64,000 nt of DNA from Candidatus Bartonella washoeensis Sb944nv (GTDB taxonomy: Bacteria; Pseudomonadota; Alphaproteobacteria; Rhizobiales; Rhizobiaceae): the NCBI RefSeq assembly GCF_000278135.1, contig NZ_JH725023.1, forward strand, positions 256,883 to 320,882, written 5' to 3'. The translations under genes were made by a program, and so were the position numbers. The stretch's first letter is position 1, and every line of letters begins with the position of its first letter. Positions 18,214 to 30,939 of the stretch are shown piece after piece. The notes below the pieces were generated by a model. It worked only from the letters and a program-made list of their open reading frames with translations, ran no database searches and had not been told where the DNA came from.

Positions 18214-19452
18214 ATGAAGAAAAATGTTCTCATTATTGGTGCTGGAGGTGTTGCACAAGTTGTTGCGCATAAATGCGCTCAAAACAACGATATTCTTGGT
18301 GATATTCATATCGCTTCACGGACACTCAAAAAATGTGAAGCAATTGTTACATCAATTAAAGACAAAAAAGCAATGAAAGTAGAAGGCACTCTCAAAAGCC
18401 ACGCACTCAATGCAATGAATGTTTCAGAAACTGTACAACTCATCCAAAAAACCAAATGCGAAATTGTCATCAATGTTGGTTCTTCTTTTCTTAATATGTC
18501 TGTTCTCTCAGCTTGTATCCAAACCAAATGCGCTTATATCGATACCGCAATTCATGAAGATCCGTTGAAAATTTGTGAAACGCCTCCCTGGTACGGCAAT
18601 TATGAATGGCCTCGACGTCACGAATGTGAAAAAGCTGGTATAACTGCTATTTTAGGAGCAGGTTTTGACCCAGGTGTCGTTAATGCCTATGCAGCATTAG
18701 CACATAACGATTATTTCGATACGATCACCGATATTGATATCATTGATATTAATGCTGGAAAGCATGGCCGCTGGTTTGCTACTAATTTTGATCCAGAAAT
18801 TAACTTTCGAGAATTTACAGGACAGGTATGGTCATGGCAAAATAAAAAATGGACTTCTAATCAAATGTTTGAAGTCAGCCATGAATGGGATCTCCCTGTT
18901 GTTGGAAAACAAAAAGCTTATATGACTGGACATGATGAGATTCATTCATTATCCAAAAATCTTGATGTTCAAAATATTCGCTTCTGGATGGGATTTGGTG
19001 AACGTTATATTACCGTTTTTACTGTTTTGAAAAATCTTGGACTCTTATCCGAACAACCGATTAAAACGGCAGAAGGTCAAGAAGTCGTTCCTTTAAAAGT
19101 CGTGAAAGCTGTCTTACCAGATCCAGCTTCTTTAGCACCCGACTATACAGGAAAAACCTGTATTGGAGATCTTATTAGAGGTGAAAAAGATGGAAAACAA
19201 AAAGAAATTTTTATCTATAATATAGCTGATCACAAACAGGCTTTTAATGAAACCGGTGCACAAGGCATTTCCTATACAGCCGGTGTACCAGCTGCAGCTG
19301 CTGCCATTCTCATCGCCACCGGCAAATGGGATGTTAGAACCATGGTCAACGTAGAGGAATTACCACCGCATCCCTTCCTCAAATATCTCGATCATATGGG
19401 ACTTTCTACCTGCATAAGAGAACAACAAGAAGAGAAAAAATTACAGTTTTGA
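18214..19452 (+). CDS. Carboxynorspermidine synthase (saccharopine dehydrogenase-like)
   Basis: A 412-residue NAD(P)H-dependent reductase. The Rossmann motif is LIIGAGGVAQVVAHKC at the N-terminus; GAGFDPGVVNAYAA and AGVPAAAAAILIATG are typical of the saccharopine dehydrogenase/carboxynorspermidine synthase family. It would condense aspartate semialdehyde with a diamine (putrescine or diaminopropane) to make the substrate of NspC. A good AAGGAG site precedes the ATG. The gene ends 29 bases before a strong terminator, closing a two-gene unit. Saccharopine dehydrogenase proper is less likely given nspC next to it. Confidence 0.88.
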   Translation: MKKNVLIIGAGGVAQVVAHKCAQNNDILGDIHIASRTLKKCEAIVTSIKDKKAMKVEGTLKSHALNAMNVSETVQLIQKTKCEIVINVGSSFLNMSVLSACIQTKCAYIDTAIHEDPLKICETPPWYGNYEWPRRHECEKAGITAILGAGFDPGVVNAYAALAHNDYFDTITDIDIIDINAGKHGRWFATNFDPEINFREFTGQVWSWQNKKWTSNQMFEVSHEWDLPVVGKQKAYMTGHDEIHSLSKNLDVQNIRFWMGFGERYITVFTVLKNLGLLSEQPIKTAEGQEVVPLKVVKAVLPDPASLAPDYTGKTCIGDLIRGEKDGKQKEIFIYNIADHKQAFNETGAQGISYTAGVPAAAAAILIATGKWDVRTMVNVEELPPHPFLKYLDHMGLSTCIREQQEEKKLQF

Positions 19453-19481
19453 ATTTATTCTTTACATGTGACAAAAGATAT

Positions 19482-19515
19482 AAAAAAATCGCCTTTAAGA
19501 GAGGCGATTTTTTTT
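19482..19515. terminator. Bidirectional rho-independent terminator
   Basis: A-tract, stem ATCGCCT / AGGCGAT with a 7-base loop, then a T-tract. Because the stem is flanked by A's on one side and T's on the other it can end transcription of the nspC unit on the plus strand and of the sucAB-lpdA unit on the minus strand. Confidence 0.85.
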
Positions 19516-19598
19516 ATATACAACCATCAAATAGCAAAAATCAATGCTCTCCATGCCTTTTGAAAAAGCATCAGAGAACCCCTTTAAAAAGCCTCTCC

Positions 19599-21005
19599 CT
19601 AGATATGAAGTGGTTTAGCAAATGTCGCTAAAGCGGCTTCCCGCACTGCTTCTGATAAAGTAGGATGCGCATGGCAACAACGGCCCAGATCTTCTGATGA
19701 ACCACCAAATTCCATCAAAACTGCAATTTCATGAATCATTTCACCAGCACCAAATCCAAGAATATGTCCACCCAAAACCCGATCTGTCGTTTTATCGGCA
19801 AGAATTTTAACAAACCCATCACTTTTTTGCATAGCACGTGCACGACCATTAGCCATGAAAGGAAACTTTCCAACATTATAATCAATTCCAGCAGCTTTCA
19901 GTTCTTCTTCTGTCTTGCCTACACTCGCAATTTCGGGCTGTGTATAAACAACACTGGGAATGACATCAAAATTAACATGTCCTTTTTGGCCCGCCAAAAT
20001 TTCGGCTACAGCAACGCCTTCTTCTTCTGCCTTATGCGCTAACATTGGCCCTTTAACGACATCACCAATTGCATAAATTCCTGGAATATTAGTCTGCCAA
20101 TGCGCATCAATTGCAATAAATCCACGCTCATCCAACTGAACACCAACCTCTCCCAAGCCAAGCCCCTCTGTGTATGGAGAGCGTCCAGTAGCAATGAGCA
20201 CAACATCAGCCTCTAAGGTTTCAGATGCACCACCTTTGACAGCTTCAAAAGTTACTTGAGCTGTTGAACCAGACTGCGTAATAGCTGTTACTTTTGTACC
20301 CGTCTTATATTCTATCCCCTGTTTTTCCATCAATTTTTGAAATTGCCGTGAAACTTCACCGTCCATTGATCCCAAAACTTTATTAAGATATTCAATAATG
20401 GTAACTTTAGCACCTAAGCGGCTCCAAACCGAACCAAGCTCTGAACCGATAACACCAGCGCCCACTACAACCATGTGCGTTGGTACTTTTTCAAGTGCAA
20501 GCGCTCCAGTAGAAGATACAATAGTCTTTTCATCAATTTCAACATTCACACCCGGAATGCCAGAACTCTCCGAACCAGTGGCAATAATAATATTCTTTGT
20601 TGCAATCGTTTGTTTGTTACCATCTCTGGCAACAACTTCAATTTGACCTGCACTTAAAATTTTAGCTGTCCCAAAAAAAGTATCAACTTTATTCTTTTTC
20701 ATCAAAAAAGAAACACCACTCGTATTCGCTGTTACAACAGCTTTCTTATGCGCCATCATTTGCTCGAGATTAAGCTTAGATTTTGAAATAGAAATACCAA
20801 GTGTTTCAAAACCATGTTGCGTTTCAGCAAACACTTCCGAAGCATGCAATAATGCTTTAGAAGGAATACAACCAACATTGAGACATGTGCCACCTAGTGT
20901 TGTACGCTTTTCAATAATCGCTGTTTTAAGCCCCAATTGCGCTGCTTTGATTGCTGCGACATATCCCCCTGGACCAGCTCCGATTACCACCACATCATAA
21001 GACAT
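19599..21005 (-). CDS. lpdA: Dihydrolipoyl dehydrogenase (E3)
   Basis: A 468-residue flavoprotein that reoxidises the lipoyl arms of 2-oxoacid dehydrogenase complexes. FAD motif VVIGAGPGGYVAAIKA at the N-terminus, redox disulfide GGTCLNVGCIPSK, NAD motif VVGAGVIGSELGSVW, and the C-terminal His-Glu pair in CHAHPTLSE. It lies 32 bases after sucB and so is most likely the E3 of the 2-oxoglutarate dehydrogenase complex. Confidence 0.95.
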   Translation of the reverse strand: MSYDVVVIGAGPGGYVAAIKAAQLGLKTAIIEKRTTLGGTCLNVGCIPSKALLHASEVFAETQHGFETLGISISKSKLNLEQMMAHKKAVVTANTSGVSFLMKKNKVDTFFGTAKILSAGQIEVVARDGNKQTIATKNIIIATGSESSGIPGVNVEIDEKTIVSSTGALALEKVPTHMVVVGAGVIGSELGSVWSRLGAKVTIIEYLNKVLGSMDGEVSRQFQKLMEKQGIEYKTGTKVTAITQSGSTAQVTFEAVKGGASETLEADVVLIATGRSPYTEGLGLGEVGVQLDERGFIAIDAHWQTNIPGIYAIGDVVKGPMLAHKAEEEGVAVAEILAGQKGHVNFDVIPSVVYTQPEIASVGKTEEELKAAGIDYNVGKFPFMANGRARAMQKSDGFVKILADKTTDRVLGGHILGFGAGEMIHEIAVLMEFGGSSEDLGRCCHAHPTLSEAVREAALATFAKPLHI

Positions 21006-21037
21006 TCGTTTTTCCTTTCATCGTGAAAACCGTACTT

Positions 21038-22246
21038 TTACAAGTCAAGAACAAGACGTTCCGGATCTTCCAAACTTTCCTTAACCCGTACAAGGAAAGT
21101 CACAGCCTCTTGCCCATCGACAATACGGTGATCATAAGAAAGCGCTAAATACATCATAGGGCGAATCGCAATTTGCCCGCCAACAACCACTGCCCGTTCT
21201 TTAATTGCGTGCATTCCCAAGATACCAGACTGTGGTGCATTCAAAATCGGTGTCGACATTAACGACCCATAAACACCCCCATTGGTAATGGTAAAAGTTC
21301 CACCTAGCATATCAGAAACCGCTAATTTTCCATCACGAGCAAGACGACCGAGACGGCCAATTTCCTTTTCAATCTCTGCAAGCGACATCTGATCTGCATC
21401 ACGAACCACCGGAACAACAAGTCCTTTATCCGTTCCAACAGCAATTCCGGCATTGACATAGTTTTTGTAAACAATATCTGTTCCATCAATTTCTGCATTA
21501 ACTGCAGGAAGTTCTTTTAAGGCATGGCAAACAGCCTTGGTAAAAAATCCCATAAAACCGAGCTTAACACCATGTTTTTTTTCGAAAAGATCCTTATAAC
21601 GCTTGCGCAAATCCATTACCGCGGACATATCAACCTCATTAAATGTGGTTAACATTGCCGCTGTATTCTGTGCATCTTTAAGACGACGAGCAATCGTTTG
21701 ACGCAATTTTGTCATACGAACCCGCTCCTCACGCGTTTCCTGAACGGAAGCTGTCGAAGAGCTAGATGCAGGAACAACAGGGGGGGAGGCTTTTGTTCCT
21801 TGTGCTAAAACACCAAGAACATCTTCTTTGAGAATTTGTCCACGTTTTCCAGAACCTGAAATATTGCTTTTTGCAATATTATTTTCAGCCATTAATTTTG
21901 CGGCTGAAGGAGCAGGAGGCATTGTACTGGTCAAAGAAGACTGCTCCAATTCAGGTGGCATCTCTTGCACAGGTGCAGAAGGTGAAAACGATTGGGAAAC
22001 ACCAGCTGCTCCAGCTTCAACCAATCCTAACAGAGCATTTAGCTCAACCGTATCGCCTTCCTTTGCAATGATTTCAAATAATTTCCCTCCAACAGGCGAA
22101 GGCACCTCAACTGTTACCTTATCAGTTTCTAACTCAACCAAAGGTTCATCTACAGCCACAGCTTCACCAAGCTTTTTAAACCACTTACCAACTGTCGCCT
22201 CAGTAACTGATTCGCCCAAAGTAGGAACACGGATTTCAGTAGTCAT
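21038..22246 (-). CDS. sucB: Dihydrolipoyllysine succinyltransferase (E2 of 2-oxoglutarate dehydrogenase)
   Basis: 402 residues. The lipoyl domain carries the lipoylated lysine in [11 protein letters not shown]; a Pro/Ser/Ala linker follows, then the E3-binding domain ([10 protein letters not shown]...GQILKEDV) and the catalytic domain ending with the active-site motif [12 protein letters not shown]. The open frame runs up to 22321 inside sucA, but the ATG at 22246 starts the lipoyl domain ([13 protein letters not shown]) and follows a GGA site. Confidence 0.95.
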   Translation of the reverse strand: MTTEIRVPTLGESVTEATVGKWFKKLGEAVAVDEPLVELETDKVTVEVPSPVGGKLFEIIAKEGDTVELNALLGLVEAGAAGVSQSFSPSAPVQEMPPELEQSSLTSTMPPAPSAAKLMAENNIAKSNISGSGKRGQILKEDVLGVLAQGTKASPPVVPASSSSTASVQETREERVRMTKLRQTIARRLKDAQNTAAMLTTFNEVDMSAVMDLRKRYKDLFEKKHGVKLGFMGFFTKAVCHALKELPAVNAEIDGTDIVYKNYVNAGIAVGTDKGLVVPVVRDADQMSLAEIEKEIGRLGRLARDGKLAVSDMLGGTFTITNGGVYGSLMSTPILNAPQSGILGMHAIKERAVVVGGQIAIRPMMYLALSYDHRIVDGQEAVTFLVRVKESLEDPERLVLDL

Positions 22247-22277
22247 GATATTTTTCCATACATTCAGAGTAATTAAA

Positions 22278-25277
22278 TTAAGAACCCAACGCGTCTTCAA
22301 GAAACGCGGAAAGTTGTTCAAGATGTTTCACCATCAACCCAGTAGCTGGTGATGCACTCGCAGGGCGCCCAGCATAGCGTGCACGTAAATATTGGGCATT
22401 AATGTGAGTCAAAACCCATTCCAAATAAGGCTCAATAAATGACCAAGCACCCATATTTTTGGGTTCTTCTTGACACCAAATAACCTCTGCCTGTAAGAAG
22501 CGAGACAACACATCTACCAAAGCTTTTGCAGGAAAAGGATAAAGCTGCTCAACGCGCAATAAATAAACGTCATCAATTCCCCTCTTTTCACGCTCTTCAT
22601 AAAGATCGTAATAAACTTTACCTGTACAAAGAACAATTCGGCGAATTTTGTTATCTTTTTGCAATTTAATAAGAGAATTTTTGAGACATTCAGCATCATC
22701 AAGCAATAAACGGTGAAACCGTGTCTCTGGTCCCATTTCATGAAGGAAAGAAACGGCTCGTTTATGGCGTAAAAGCGATTTTGGTGTCATCAAAATTAAT
22801 GGCTTACGAAAATCACGCTTAATTTGCCGACGCAAAATATGGAAATAATTTGCAGGCGTTGTACAATTAGCAACCTGCATATTATCTTCCGCACAAAGTT
22901 GAAGAAAACGCTCTATACGTGCCGAAGAATGCTCCGGTCCTTGCCCCTCAAAACCATGAGGCAACAAGCACACAAGACCTGACATACGAAGCCACTTACG
23001 CTCCGCAGAAGAAATAAATTGGTCAAAAATGACCTGTGCACCATTCGAGAAATCACCAAACTGCGCTTCCCAAAGCGTCAAGCCACGTGGTTCAGCAAGC
23101 GAATACCCATATTCAAAACCAAGAACAGCTTCTTCAGAAAGCATAGAATTGACAACTTCATAAAGTGCCTGCCCCTTCTGCAAATGATTCAAAGGGATAT
23201 AACGAGATTCATTCTCTTGATCATAAAGAACCGAATGACGTTGCGAAAAAGTTCCACGTTCAACATCTTCACCAGAAAGACGAACTGGTGATCCTTCTAA
23301 ACAGAGTGAACCAAAAGCTAAAGCTTCAGCCGTTGCCCAATCAACTCCCTCACCGATTTCAAACATTTTAGCACGGTTGTTCAAAAAACGCTGAATAGTT
23401 TTATGAACATGAAAATCTGATGGAATTTCAACAAGCTTCTGACCGATTTCCTTTAAAGTTTTTAGCTCAACACCTGTGGTTCCAGAACGTTGCTCATCAG
23501 CATTACTAGCAACTTTAAGACCTGTCCAGCTTCCATCAAGCCAATCAGCCTTATTGGGTTTATAAGAAGCACTCGCTTCAAACTCAGCTTCAAGCTTATC
23601 ACGCCACAGTTTTTTTTGCTGCTCAATCTCTTCTGAAGAAATCACTCCTTCTGCTACCAGCTGGTCACCATAAAGCTGCAAAGTTGTTTTGTGGTTACGG
23701 ATAGCCTTATACATAAGCGGTTGTGTAAAAGAAGGCTCATCACCTTCATTATGTCCATAACGACGATAACAGAACATATCAATTACCACTGGTTTATGGA
23801 AAATTTGGCGAAATTCTGTTGCTACTTTTGCAACGAAAACAACAGCTTCAGGATCATCACCATTCACATGAAAAATTGGCGCATCAATCATTTTTGCCAC
23901 ATCAGATGGATAAGGTGAAGAGCGTGAAAAGCGTGGATCGGTCGTAAATCCAATCTGATTATTAATAATAACATGAAGTGAGCCCGCAACACGGTAACCT
24001 TTTAGACCTGAAAGGCCAAAAGTTTCTTGAATAACACCTTGTCCTGCAAAAGCAGCATCACCATGAATGAGCAGGGGTAAGACTTTTGAACGCTCACTTA
24101 ATGAGATCACTTCAGTGCGTGTGGGACCTACAAGTTGATCCTGTTTAGCGCGCGCCTTCCCGATAACAACCGGATCAACAATCTCAAGGTGCGATGGATT
24201 GGCTAAAAGTGACAAATGAAGCTTTTTACCATCAAATTCAAGATCAGCTGAAGTTCCTAAATGATATTTTACATCACCGGATCCCTCCACATCATCAGGC
24301 TTATAAGACCCTCCTTTGAATTCATGAAAAATAGCCCGATGTGGCTTAGCAAGAACTTGTGAAAGAACATTTAAACGACCACGATGAGCCATTCCTAAAA
24401 CAACTTCCTGCACTCCTAAAACACTACTACATCTAATAATCTCTTCAAGAGCAGGAATCAGTGCTTCACCACCATCAATACCAAAGCGCTTTGTTCCTTT
24501 ATATTTTGTATCCAAAAATTGTTCAAACCCTTCCGCTTCAATAAGCTTGTTAAGGATAGCTTTCTTGCTTTTCGGTGTGAAAGAAATTCGATTATCTGGT
24601 CCTTCAATACGCTCTTGAAGCCATGCTTTCTGAGCAGGATCAGAAATATGCATATACTCCACACCAATCGTTGAACAATAGGTACGATTGAGAATTTCAA
24701 GCATCTGAGGAATAGTTGCGTATTCCAAGCCTAAGACATTATCAATAAAAATTGGACGCTCGTAATCGGCAGAGGTAAAACCGTAAGCTTCCGGAGAGAG
24801 TTCTTTATAATCTTCCAGCTTTTCTGCTAATTGAAGAGGGTCAAGTCGTGCACGAAGATGCCCGCGTGCTCGAAAAGCACGAATCATCATGAGCGCATGA
24901 ACAGAATCACGTGTTGCCTGAATAATATCTTGTTCGCTAGAAACTTTTCCCTCTTGCAAAGTACCAGAAGCTATTTTTTCCTTTATCTTATCACCAAGGT
25001 GTTTTTCAAGAACAGGCCAATCACCATCGAGAGCAGAAACCAATTCTCCATTTGCCTTTAATGGCCAGTGTTCACGTTGCCAAGTTGCGCCTTTAGCATT
25101 TTTAAGAACATCCTCTTTGTTATCTTGAAGGGTTTCAAAAAAAGCGCGCCACTGTGAATCCACACTCTCAGGATTCTTTTCATATTCGGCATAAAGTTGA
25201 TCTATATAATCCGCATTTCCACCATACAGAAATGACGTTTGCGCAAAAAGACTATTTATATCGTCTTGCCTTGCCAT
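22278..25277 (-). CDS. sucA: 2-oxoglutarate dehydrogenase E1 component
   Basis: A 999-residue thiamine-diphosphate enzyme that decarboxylates 2-oxoglutarate and succinylates the lipoyl arm of SucB. The N-terminal E2-binding segment ([20 protein letters not shown]), the [12 protein letters not shown] block, the ThDP/Mg motif around [10 protein letters not shown] and the pyrimidine-binding [20 protein letters not shown] are present. It ends 31 bases before sucB. Confidence 0.95.
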   Translation of the reverse strand: MARQDDINSLFAQTSFLYGGNADYIDQLYAEYEKNPESVDSQWRAFFETLQDNKEDVLKNAKGATWQREHWPLKANGELVSALDGDWPVLEKHLGDKIKEKIASGTLQEGKVSSEQDIIQATRDSVHALMMIRAFRARGHLRARLDPLQLAEKLEDYKELSPEAYGFTSADYERPIFIDNVLGLEYATIPQMLEILNRTYCSTIGVEYMHISDPAQKAWLQERIEGPDNRISFTPKSKKAILNKLIEAEGFEQFLDTKYKGTKRFGIDGGEALIPALEEIIRCSSVLGVQEVVLGMAHRGRLNVLSQVLAKPHRAIFHEFKGGSYKPDDVEGSGDVKYHLGTSADLEFDGKKLHLSLLANPSHLEIVDPVVIGKARAKQDQLVGPTRTEVISLSERSKVLPLLIHGDAAFAGQGVIQETFGLSGLKGYRVAGSLHVIINNQIGFTTDPRFSRSSPYPSDVAKMIDAPIFHVNGDDPEAVVFVAKVATEFRQIFHKPVVIDMFCYRRYGHNEGDEPSFTQPLMYKAIRNHKTTLQLYGDQLVAEGVISSEEIEQQKKLWRDKLEAEFEASASYKPNKADWLDGSWTGLKVASNADEQRSGTTGVELKTLKEIGQKLVEIPSDFHVHKTIQRFLNNRAKMFEIGEGVDWATAEALAFGSLCLEGSPVRLSGEDVERGTFSQRHSVLYDQENESRYIPLNHLQKGQALYEVVNSMLSEEAVLGFEYGYSLAEPRGLTLWEAQFGDFSNGAQVIFDQFISSAERKWLRMSGLVCLLPHGFEGQGPEHSSARIERFLQLCAEDNMQVANCTTPANYFHILRRQIKRDFRKPLILMTPKSLLRHKRAVSFLHEMGPETRFHRLLLDDAECLKNSLIKLQKDNKIRRIVLCTGKVYYDLYEEREKRGIDDVYLLRVEQLYPFPAKALVDVLSRFLQAEVIWCQEEPKNMGAWSFIEPYLEWVLTHINAQYLRARYAGRPASASPATGLMVKHLEQLSAFLEDALGS

Positions 25278-25409
25278 ATACTTCTCCGGAACATTTGTTC
25301 CGTCTCCTTATATATTCTCTCGACCATTAAACATTCAGAAAGCAAATGACAGCCGGAAAATCAAAAAAGTTTTTATTTTTATTTTGACTACTCAATGTTT
25401 CAGCTAAAC

Positions 25410-25435
25410 CTGAATAGGAACACTACCCTATCCAG
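25410..25435. other. Intercistronic hairpin between sucD and sucA
   Basis: CTGAATAGG / CCTATCCAG with an 8-base loop and one central mismatch (A opposite C). On the minus-strand transcript it lies just after the sucD stop and is not followed by a T-tract, so an mRNA processing or stability element is more likely than a terminator. Confidence 0.4.
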
Positions 25436-25448
25436 ATAAAGTTTTCTT

Positions 25449-26351
25449 TTACCCCTTTAAAACGGTCATCAAGGTTTTACCTATCTGTGATGGGGAAGGA
25501 GAGACGCGAATGCCTGCAGCTTCCATTGCAGCGATTTTATCTTCTGCCCCACCTTTACCACCAGAAATAACGGCACCAGCGTGACCCATTGTACGCCCCG
25601 GAGGAGCTGTACGACCAGCAATAAAACCAGCCATCGGCTTTTTACGGCCTCTTTTTGCTTCATCTTTAAGAAATTGCGCTGCTTCTTCTTCAGCGGAACC
25701 ACCAATTTCACCGATCATGACAATAGACTCGGTTTCATCATCAGCCAAAAACATTTCCAACACATCAACAAATTCAGTACCCTTAACAGGATCACCACCA
25801 ATACCAATAGCGGTTGTCTGCCCCAATCCCTCCTGACTCGTTTGAAACACTGCTTCATAAGTCAAGGTTCCTGACCGTGAAACAACCCCTACAGATCCTT
25901 TTCTGAAAATAGAACCAGGCATAATACCAATCTTACACTCATAGGGAGTAAGAATACCGGGACAGTTAGGACCAATTAAGCGCGATTTCGATTGCTCTAA
26001 TTTATCCTTAACTCTAACCATATCCATAACCGGTATACCTTCTGTAATACAGACAATTAGACCGATCTCCGCTTCAATGGCTTCTATAATGGCATTTGCA
26101 GCCCCTGAAGGAGGAACATAAATAACAGAAGCATCAGCCCCTGTCTTTTCTTTACCTTCCGCAACACTAGAAAAAATAGGAAGAGATTCACCTTTTGATC
26201 CCTCCCACACTTCACCACCTTTTTTGGGATGAATACCACCAACCATTTTTGTCCCATGATAAGCCAATGCCTGTTCTGTATGAAAGGTTCCTGTTTTCCC
26301 TGTAAGCCCTTGAACCAAAATTTTTGTATCTTTATGAATAAGAATAGACAT
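25449..26351 (-). CDS. sucD: Succinyl-CoA synthetase subunit alpha
   Basis: A 300-residue subunit that binds CoA and carries the phosphohistidine. The CoA-binding start ([15 protein letters not shown]), LIGPNCPGI and the active-site region around [14 protein letters not shown] are present. It lies 3 bases after sucC on the same strand. Confidence 0.95.
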   Translation of the reverse strand: MSILIHKDTKILVQGLTGKTGTFHTEQALAYHGTKMVGGIHPKKGGEVWEGSKGESLPIFSSVAEGKEKTGADASVIYVPPSGAANAIIEAIEAEIGLIVCITEGIPVMDMVRVKDKLEQSKSRLIGPNCPGILTPYECKIGIMPGSIFRKGSVGVVSRSGTLTYEAVFQTSQEGLGQTTAIGIGGDPVKGTEFVDVLEMFLADDETESIVMIGEIGGSAEEEAAQFLKDEAKRGRKKPMAGFIAGRTAPPGRTMGHAGAVISGGKGGAEDKIAAMEAAGIRVSPSPSQIGKTLMTVLKG

Positions 26352-26354
26352 GGC

Positions 26355-27551
26355 TTAAGCTCCCTTCACTGCTGCAATGATTTTCTGCGCAGCATCATCT
26401 AAATCATCAGCAGAAATAACATTCAAACCACTCTCTCTGATAATTTCTTTACCTTGCTCAACATTCGTTCCTTCAAGGCGAACAACCAAGGGGACCTTCA
26501 AACCCACTTCTCTAACAGCAGCGACAACACCTTCAGCAATGATATCGCAACGCATAATGCCACCAAAAATATTAACCAAAATACCTTTAACATTCGGATC
26601 AGCAGTGATAATTTTAAAAGCAGCCGTCACTTTCTCTTTTGAAGCACCACCACCAACATCAAGAAAATTTGCAGGCTCGGCTCCATAGAGTTTAATGATA
26701 TCCATTGTTGCCATAGCAAGACCTGCGCCATTTACCATGCAACCAATCGTACCTTCAAGAGCAACATAAGCAAGATCATGCTTTGATGCTTCAATCTCTT
26801 TGGAATCTTCTTCTGAAAGATCACGTAATTCTAAAATGTCTGGATGACGGAACAATGCATTATTATCAAAAGAAACCTTCGCATCAAGAACCCGCAAATG
26901 ACCATCTTTCATCACAATAAGTGGATTGATTTCAAGAAGACTCATATCTTTTTCACAAAACGCTTTATAGAGAATTGGAAAAAGTTTTTCACCATCTTCC
27001 CGCGCGTTATTGTGCAACTCCAATGCATCACAAAGCCTTGTACAATCTGCAGAAGTAACTCCCTGCACAGGGTCAATAGGCAGAGTTAATATTTTCTCTG
27101 GTGTCTCTTCAGCAACCGTTTCAATATCCATTCCTCCTTCTGTTGAAACAACAAAAGCCACCCGACCAACGCTACGATCAACCAAAAGTGAAAGATAAAG
27201 CTCCCGCTCGATATCAGCGCCATCTTCAATATAAAGACGATTAACCTGCTTACCCTCTGGACCAGTTTGTTTGGTTACCAAAGTTTTACCAAGCATTTCT
27301 GTTACATGCGCGACAACTTCTTCAACTGATTTTGCAAGTCGAACACCACCTTTTGAATCAGGACCAAGCTCTTTAAACTTCCCTTTACCACGACCACCTG
27401 CGTGAATTTGACTTTTAACCACATAGAGTGGCCCAGGCAATTTTTTTGCCCATTTTTCAGCTTGCTCTACAGAATAAACAGCAACACCATTTGCAATTGG
27501 TGCTCCATATTCATGAAGCAGACGTTTGGCCTGATATTCATGGATATTCAT
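26355..27551 (-). CDS. sucC: Succinyl-CoA synthetase subunit beta (ADP-forming type)
   Basis: 398 residues with an N-terminal ATP-grasp domain ([30 protein letters not shown]) and a C-terminal ligase domain ([23 protein letters not shown]). With SucD it couples succinyl-CoA hydrolysis to nucleotide triphosphate formation. Next gene downstream of mdh. Confidence 0.95.
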   Translation of the reverse strand: MNIHEYQAKRLLHEYGAPIANGVAVYSVEQAEKWAKKLPGPLYVVKSQIHAGGRGKGKFKELGPDSKGGVRLAKSVEEVVAHVTEMLGKTLVTKQTGPEGKQVNRLYIEDGADIERELYLSLLVDRSVGRVAFVVSTEGGMDIETVAEETPEKILTLPIDPVQGVTSADCTRLCDALELHNNAREDGEKLFPILYKAFCEKDMSLLEINPLIVMKDGHLRVLDAKVSFDNNALFRHPDILELRDLSEEDSKEIEASKHDLAYVALEGTIGCMVNGAGLAMATMDIIKLYGAEPANFLDVGGGASKEKVTAAFKIITADPNVKGILVNIFGGIMRCDIIAEGVVAAVREVGLKVPLVVRLEGTNVEQGKEIIRESGLNVISADDLDDAAQKIIAAVKGA

Positions 27552-27651
27552 GCATTTGTCCTTTTCTTTCTTTTACGGATCACACAATTGATCCTCAAAT
27601 CCTTAATAAAATTTTAAATATTCTATTTTAATGAACACAATCTTGCTCACT

Positions 27652-28689
<1,038 letters not shown>

Positions 28690-28887
28690 TTAGCCATATT
28701 TTCAATACTCATCAAAAGGAGAAAGATTCAAGTTCTCTCCTCATAGAAACACCTCCAAGGAAACAGCTATTAGAAAATTACCATGATGTATCGATAAAGT
28801 GAATTTTAAAAAAATACAACAGAATTATTACACTTCTTTTAGATTCAAAGAGTTATTGTTTTTACAGTTTACGTAAAGGTAAAGAGA

Positions 28888-30072
28888 TTATAAACTTTTC
28901 TCCTTCAAAAGAAAACGTTCTGCCCAAACTTTCAAATAATCTTGGCTTTGCATTTCAAAAAGACGCGATTGTGTTCTCTGAAACTCAAATGTCTCCGTTG
29001 TCTGCGCACGCCCTTTATACAAATTCTCCAATCCTGCTGCTGCTGACATAAATAATCTTATGTGACGTTCATAGAGAATATCAATAAGTAAAATAAATCG
29101 TTTCGTTTCATTGCGACATGAGTCATCCATCACCGGTACATTATCGATAAAAATTGTATGGTAACGTTCCCCTAAAGCCAAATACTCAGTTGCAGCCAAA
29201 GGCTTTGCACACAAATCTTGATAATCAAAGCGTGCGCAACCCGCTCCAGAGCATGAAATGTGAACAATACGCCCTCTTATAGAAAGTTCATCAGACGTTT
29301 CTTTGTGTCCTTGCAGCACTAGCGCCCACGCTTGATTCATGCGTTCATTTGCTGCCACTCCTAATGGCGTTACATATACCCGTTGTAGATTTGATTTTTC
29401 AAGACGATAATCTGTTTTTGCATCAAGATTGATAACGCGAACATGTGCTTTCAAAACCTGGATAAAAGGCAAAAAGAGCTCTCGGTTTAAACCGTTATAA
29501 TAAAGATTATCGGGAGCAACATTTGAAGTAGCAACAAAAAGAACCCCTTGATCAAATAAAGCAGAGATAAGACGCCCCAACACCATGGCATCAGCAATAT
29601 CTGTTACGCTAAATTCATCAAAACAAAGCACATGCGCTTCTCGTGCGAGATCTTCAGCAACTGCTAAAATGGGATTTTTTTGTCGGGATTTTTCATCTTT
29701 TGATGCTTGACGATAAATATTAATTCGCTCATGCACATCAGCCATAAAATCATTAAAATGAGCGCGCTTTTTACGACCTTGCGGCAAACAAGAAAAGAAC
29801 AAGTCCATCAGCATGGTTTTACCTCGTCCTACTTCCCCATAAATATATAACCCCTGACAAAAACCATCAGCACAATGCTGTTTTGAAACACGAGAACAAG
29901 TTTGTTTTTTTCTCTTTAAAAAACGCAAAAATGGCCACAGCCGAGAAGCATTTAGTTCCACAATATTTTGTAATAAATCATCAAAATGCTCTGTTAACGC
30001 TAATTGAGCAGAATCTAAACTGATTTCTCCTTTGGATACCATCTCCTTATAGCAGGTTGAAACTAAAATCAT
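28888..30072 (-). CDS. zapE: Cell division ATPase ZapE (AFG1 family)
   Basis: An AAA-type ATPase with Walker A GEVGRGKTMLMDLF and Walker B VLCFDEFSVTDIADAM, followed by FVATSNVAPDNLY. ZapE acts at the septum in E. coli. Three starts are possible: GTG 30078, ATG 30072 and ATG 30042. The last overlaps its own AGGAG site, and the longer form keeps the YKEMVSKGEI segment expected in rhizobial homologues, so 30072 is chosen tentatively. It is upstream of mdh with a 273-base gap, the usual rhizobial order. Confidence 0.87.
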   Translation of the reverse strand: MILVSTCYKEMVSKGEISLDSAQLALTEHFDDLLQNIVELNASRLWPFLRFLKRKKQTCSRVSKQHCADGFCQGLYIYGEVGRGKTMLMDLFFSCLPQGRKKRAHFNDFMADVHERINIYRQASKDEKSRQKNPILAVAEDLAREAHVLCFDEFSVTDIADAMVLGRLISALFDQGVLFVATSNVAPDNLYYNGLNRELFLPFIQVLKAHVRVINLDAKTDYRLEKSNLQRVYVTPLGVAANERMNQAWALVLQGHKETSDELSIRGRIVHISCSGAGCARFDYQDLCAKPLAATEYLALGERYHTIFIDNVPVMDDSCRNETKRFILLIDILYERHIRLFMSAAAGLENLYKGRAQTTETFEFQRTQSRLFEMQSQDYLKVWAERFLLKEKSL

Positions 30073-30171
30073 CCACACAACCTTTTTTCAAACCGCCCTC
30101 AGTGAAATATTCAAGATTCTTTCACAAACTTGTTCATATATCTCTTTTTTTCATAAATGGCTAAAAAAGAT

Positions 30172-30705
30172 CTAACGCCTTAAAACAACTGGCTGATTAT
30201 CCAGTGTACGCCCTTCAAAACGGTCAACATTGGAAGAATAAAGAACAACAACTATACGCCCTGAATTATCATAGAAATATAATTTTTTTCCTTTTATAGC
30301 CCATGACTTTACCCGAGCAACGATTCCCGAACAATGTAAAGGACCAGCGCGAAATCCTTGGCCAAATTTCGTTTGTGGTGTTGCAATTCGGCAAAGTTTA
30401 CCACCTACAGAAAGATTCCATACTCCCGCAATGCTCGCAGGATATAAATCAATGGCACCGCTTGGCAATTCGAGACTAGCCATTCGTTCATCACTACGAG
30501 AATCGCCTTTTTCATATACTGAAGGATCTTCTACCTCAGATGTTGATAGATCAGTCATTGCTTCAGATACTGACATTTTCTGAAGTGGGTAGAAAACTTC
30601 TAATGCACCGCCTCTATCATTATTCTCAAATCGCAATGTTGAGCAACCTGCTAAGAGTGTTATAATTGATATTACAATGAAAACTGAATTTTTTGAAAAT
30701 GTCAT
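30172..30705 (-). CDS. Omp19-like outer-membrane lipoprotein (protease inhibitor-type domain)
   Basis: A 177-residue lipoprotein with signal peptide and lipobox LLAGC (Cys about 21). After a variable, acidic linker the C-terminal part reads AGVWNLSVGGKLCRIATPQT, then GQGFRAGPLHCSG and LYSSNVDRFEGRT, the pattern of Brucella Omp19 and the AprI/Inh protease inhibitor fold, with two cysteines positioned to pair. Length equals that recalled for Brucella Omp19. In Brucella the protein is surface exposed and inhibits host proteases; the same role here is inference. Monocistronic, divergent from dapF. Confidence 0.82.
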   Translation of the reverse strand: MTFSKNSVFIVISIITLLAGCSTLRFENNDRGGALEVFYPLQKMSVSEAMTDLSTSEVEDPSVYEKGDSRSDERMASLELPSGAIDLYPASIAGVWNLSVGGKLCRIATPQTKFGQGFRAGPLHCSGIVARVKSWAIKGKKLYFYDNSGRIVVVLYSSNVDRFEGRTLDNQPVVLRR

Positions 30706-30939
30706 AATCTATACTCTTTCCCATGACAATAAATAGGCTCACTCGAAGAAATGGGTGAACATTTGTTATACGGCATTCTACAAAGATAAATTAATAAATT
30801 AAAAAGAACAGAATAAAAATTGTCGATTTTGAACGATAATCATTTTTTCTGCCAGTTTTATATGCATTAAACACTGGAAATTCTTAAGATTTTCAGTCAT
30901 ATACTAATTATGATTAATCACAAGAAATAGAGAACCTTC

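Noticed and set aside
21828-22352. 174-codon ORF antisense to sucB
   Set aside because: Mirror of the lipoyl and linker regions of sucB; no independent motif.
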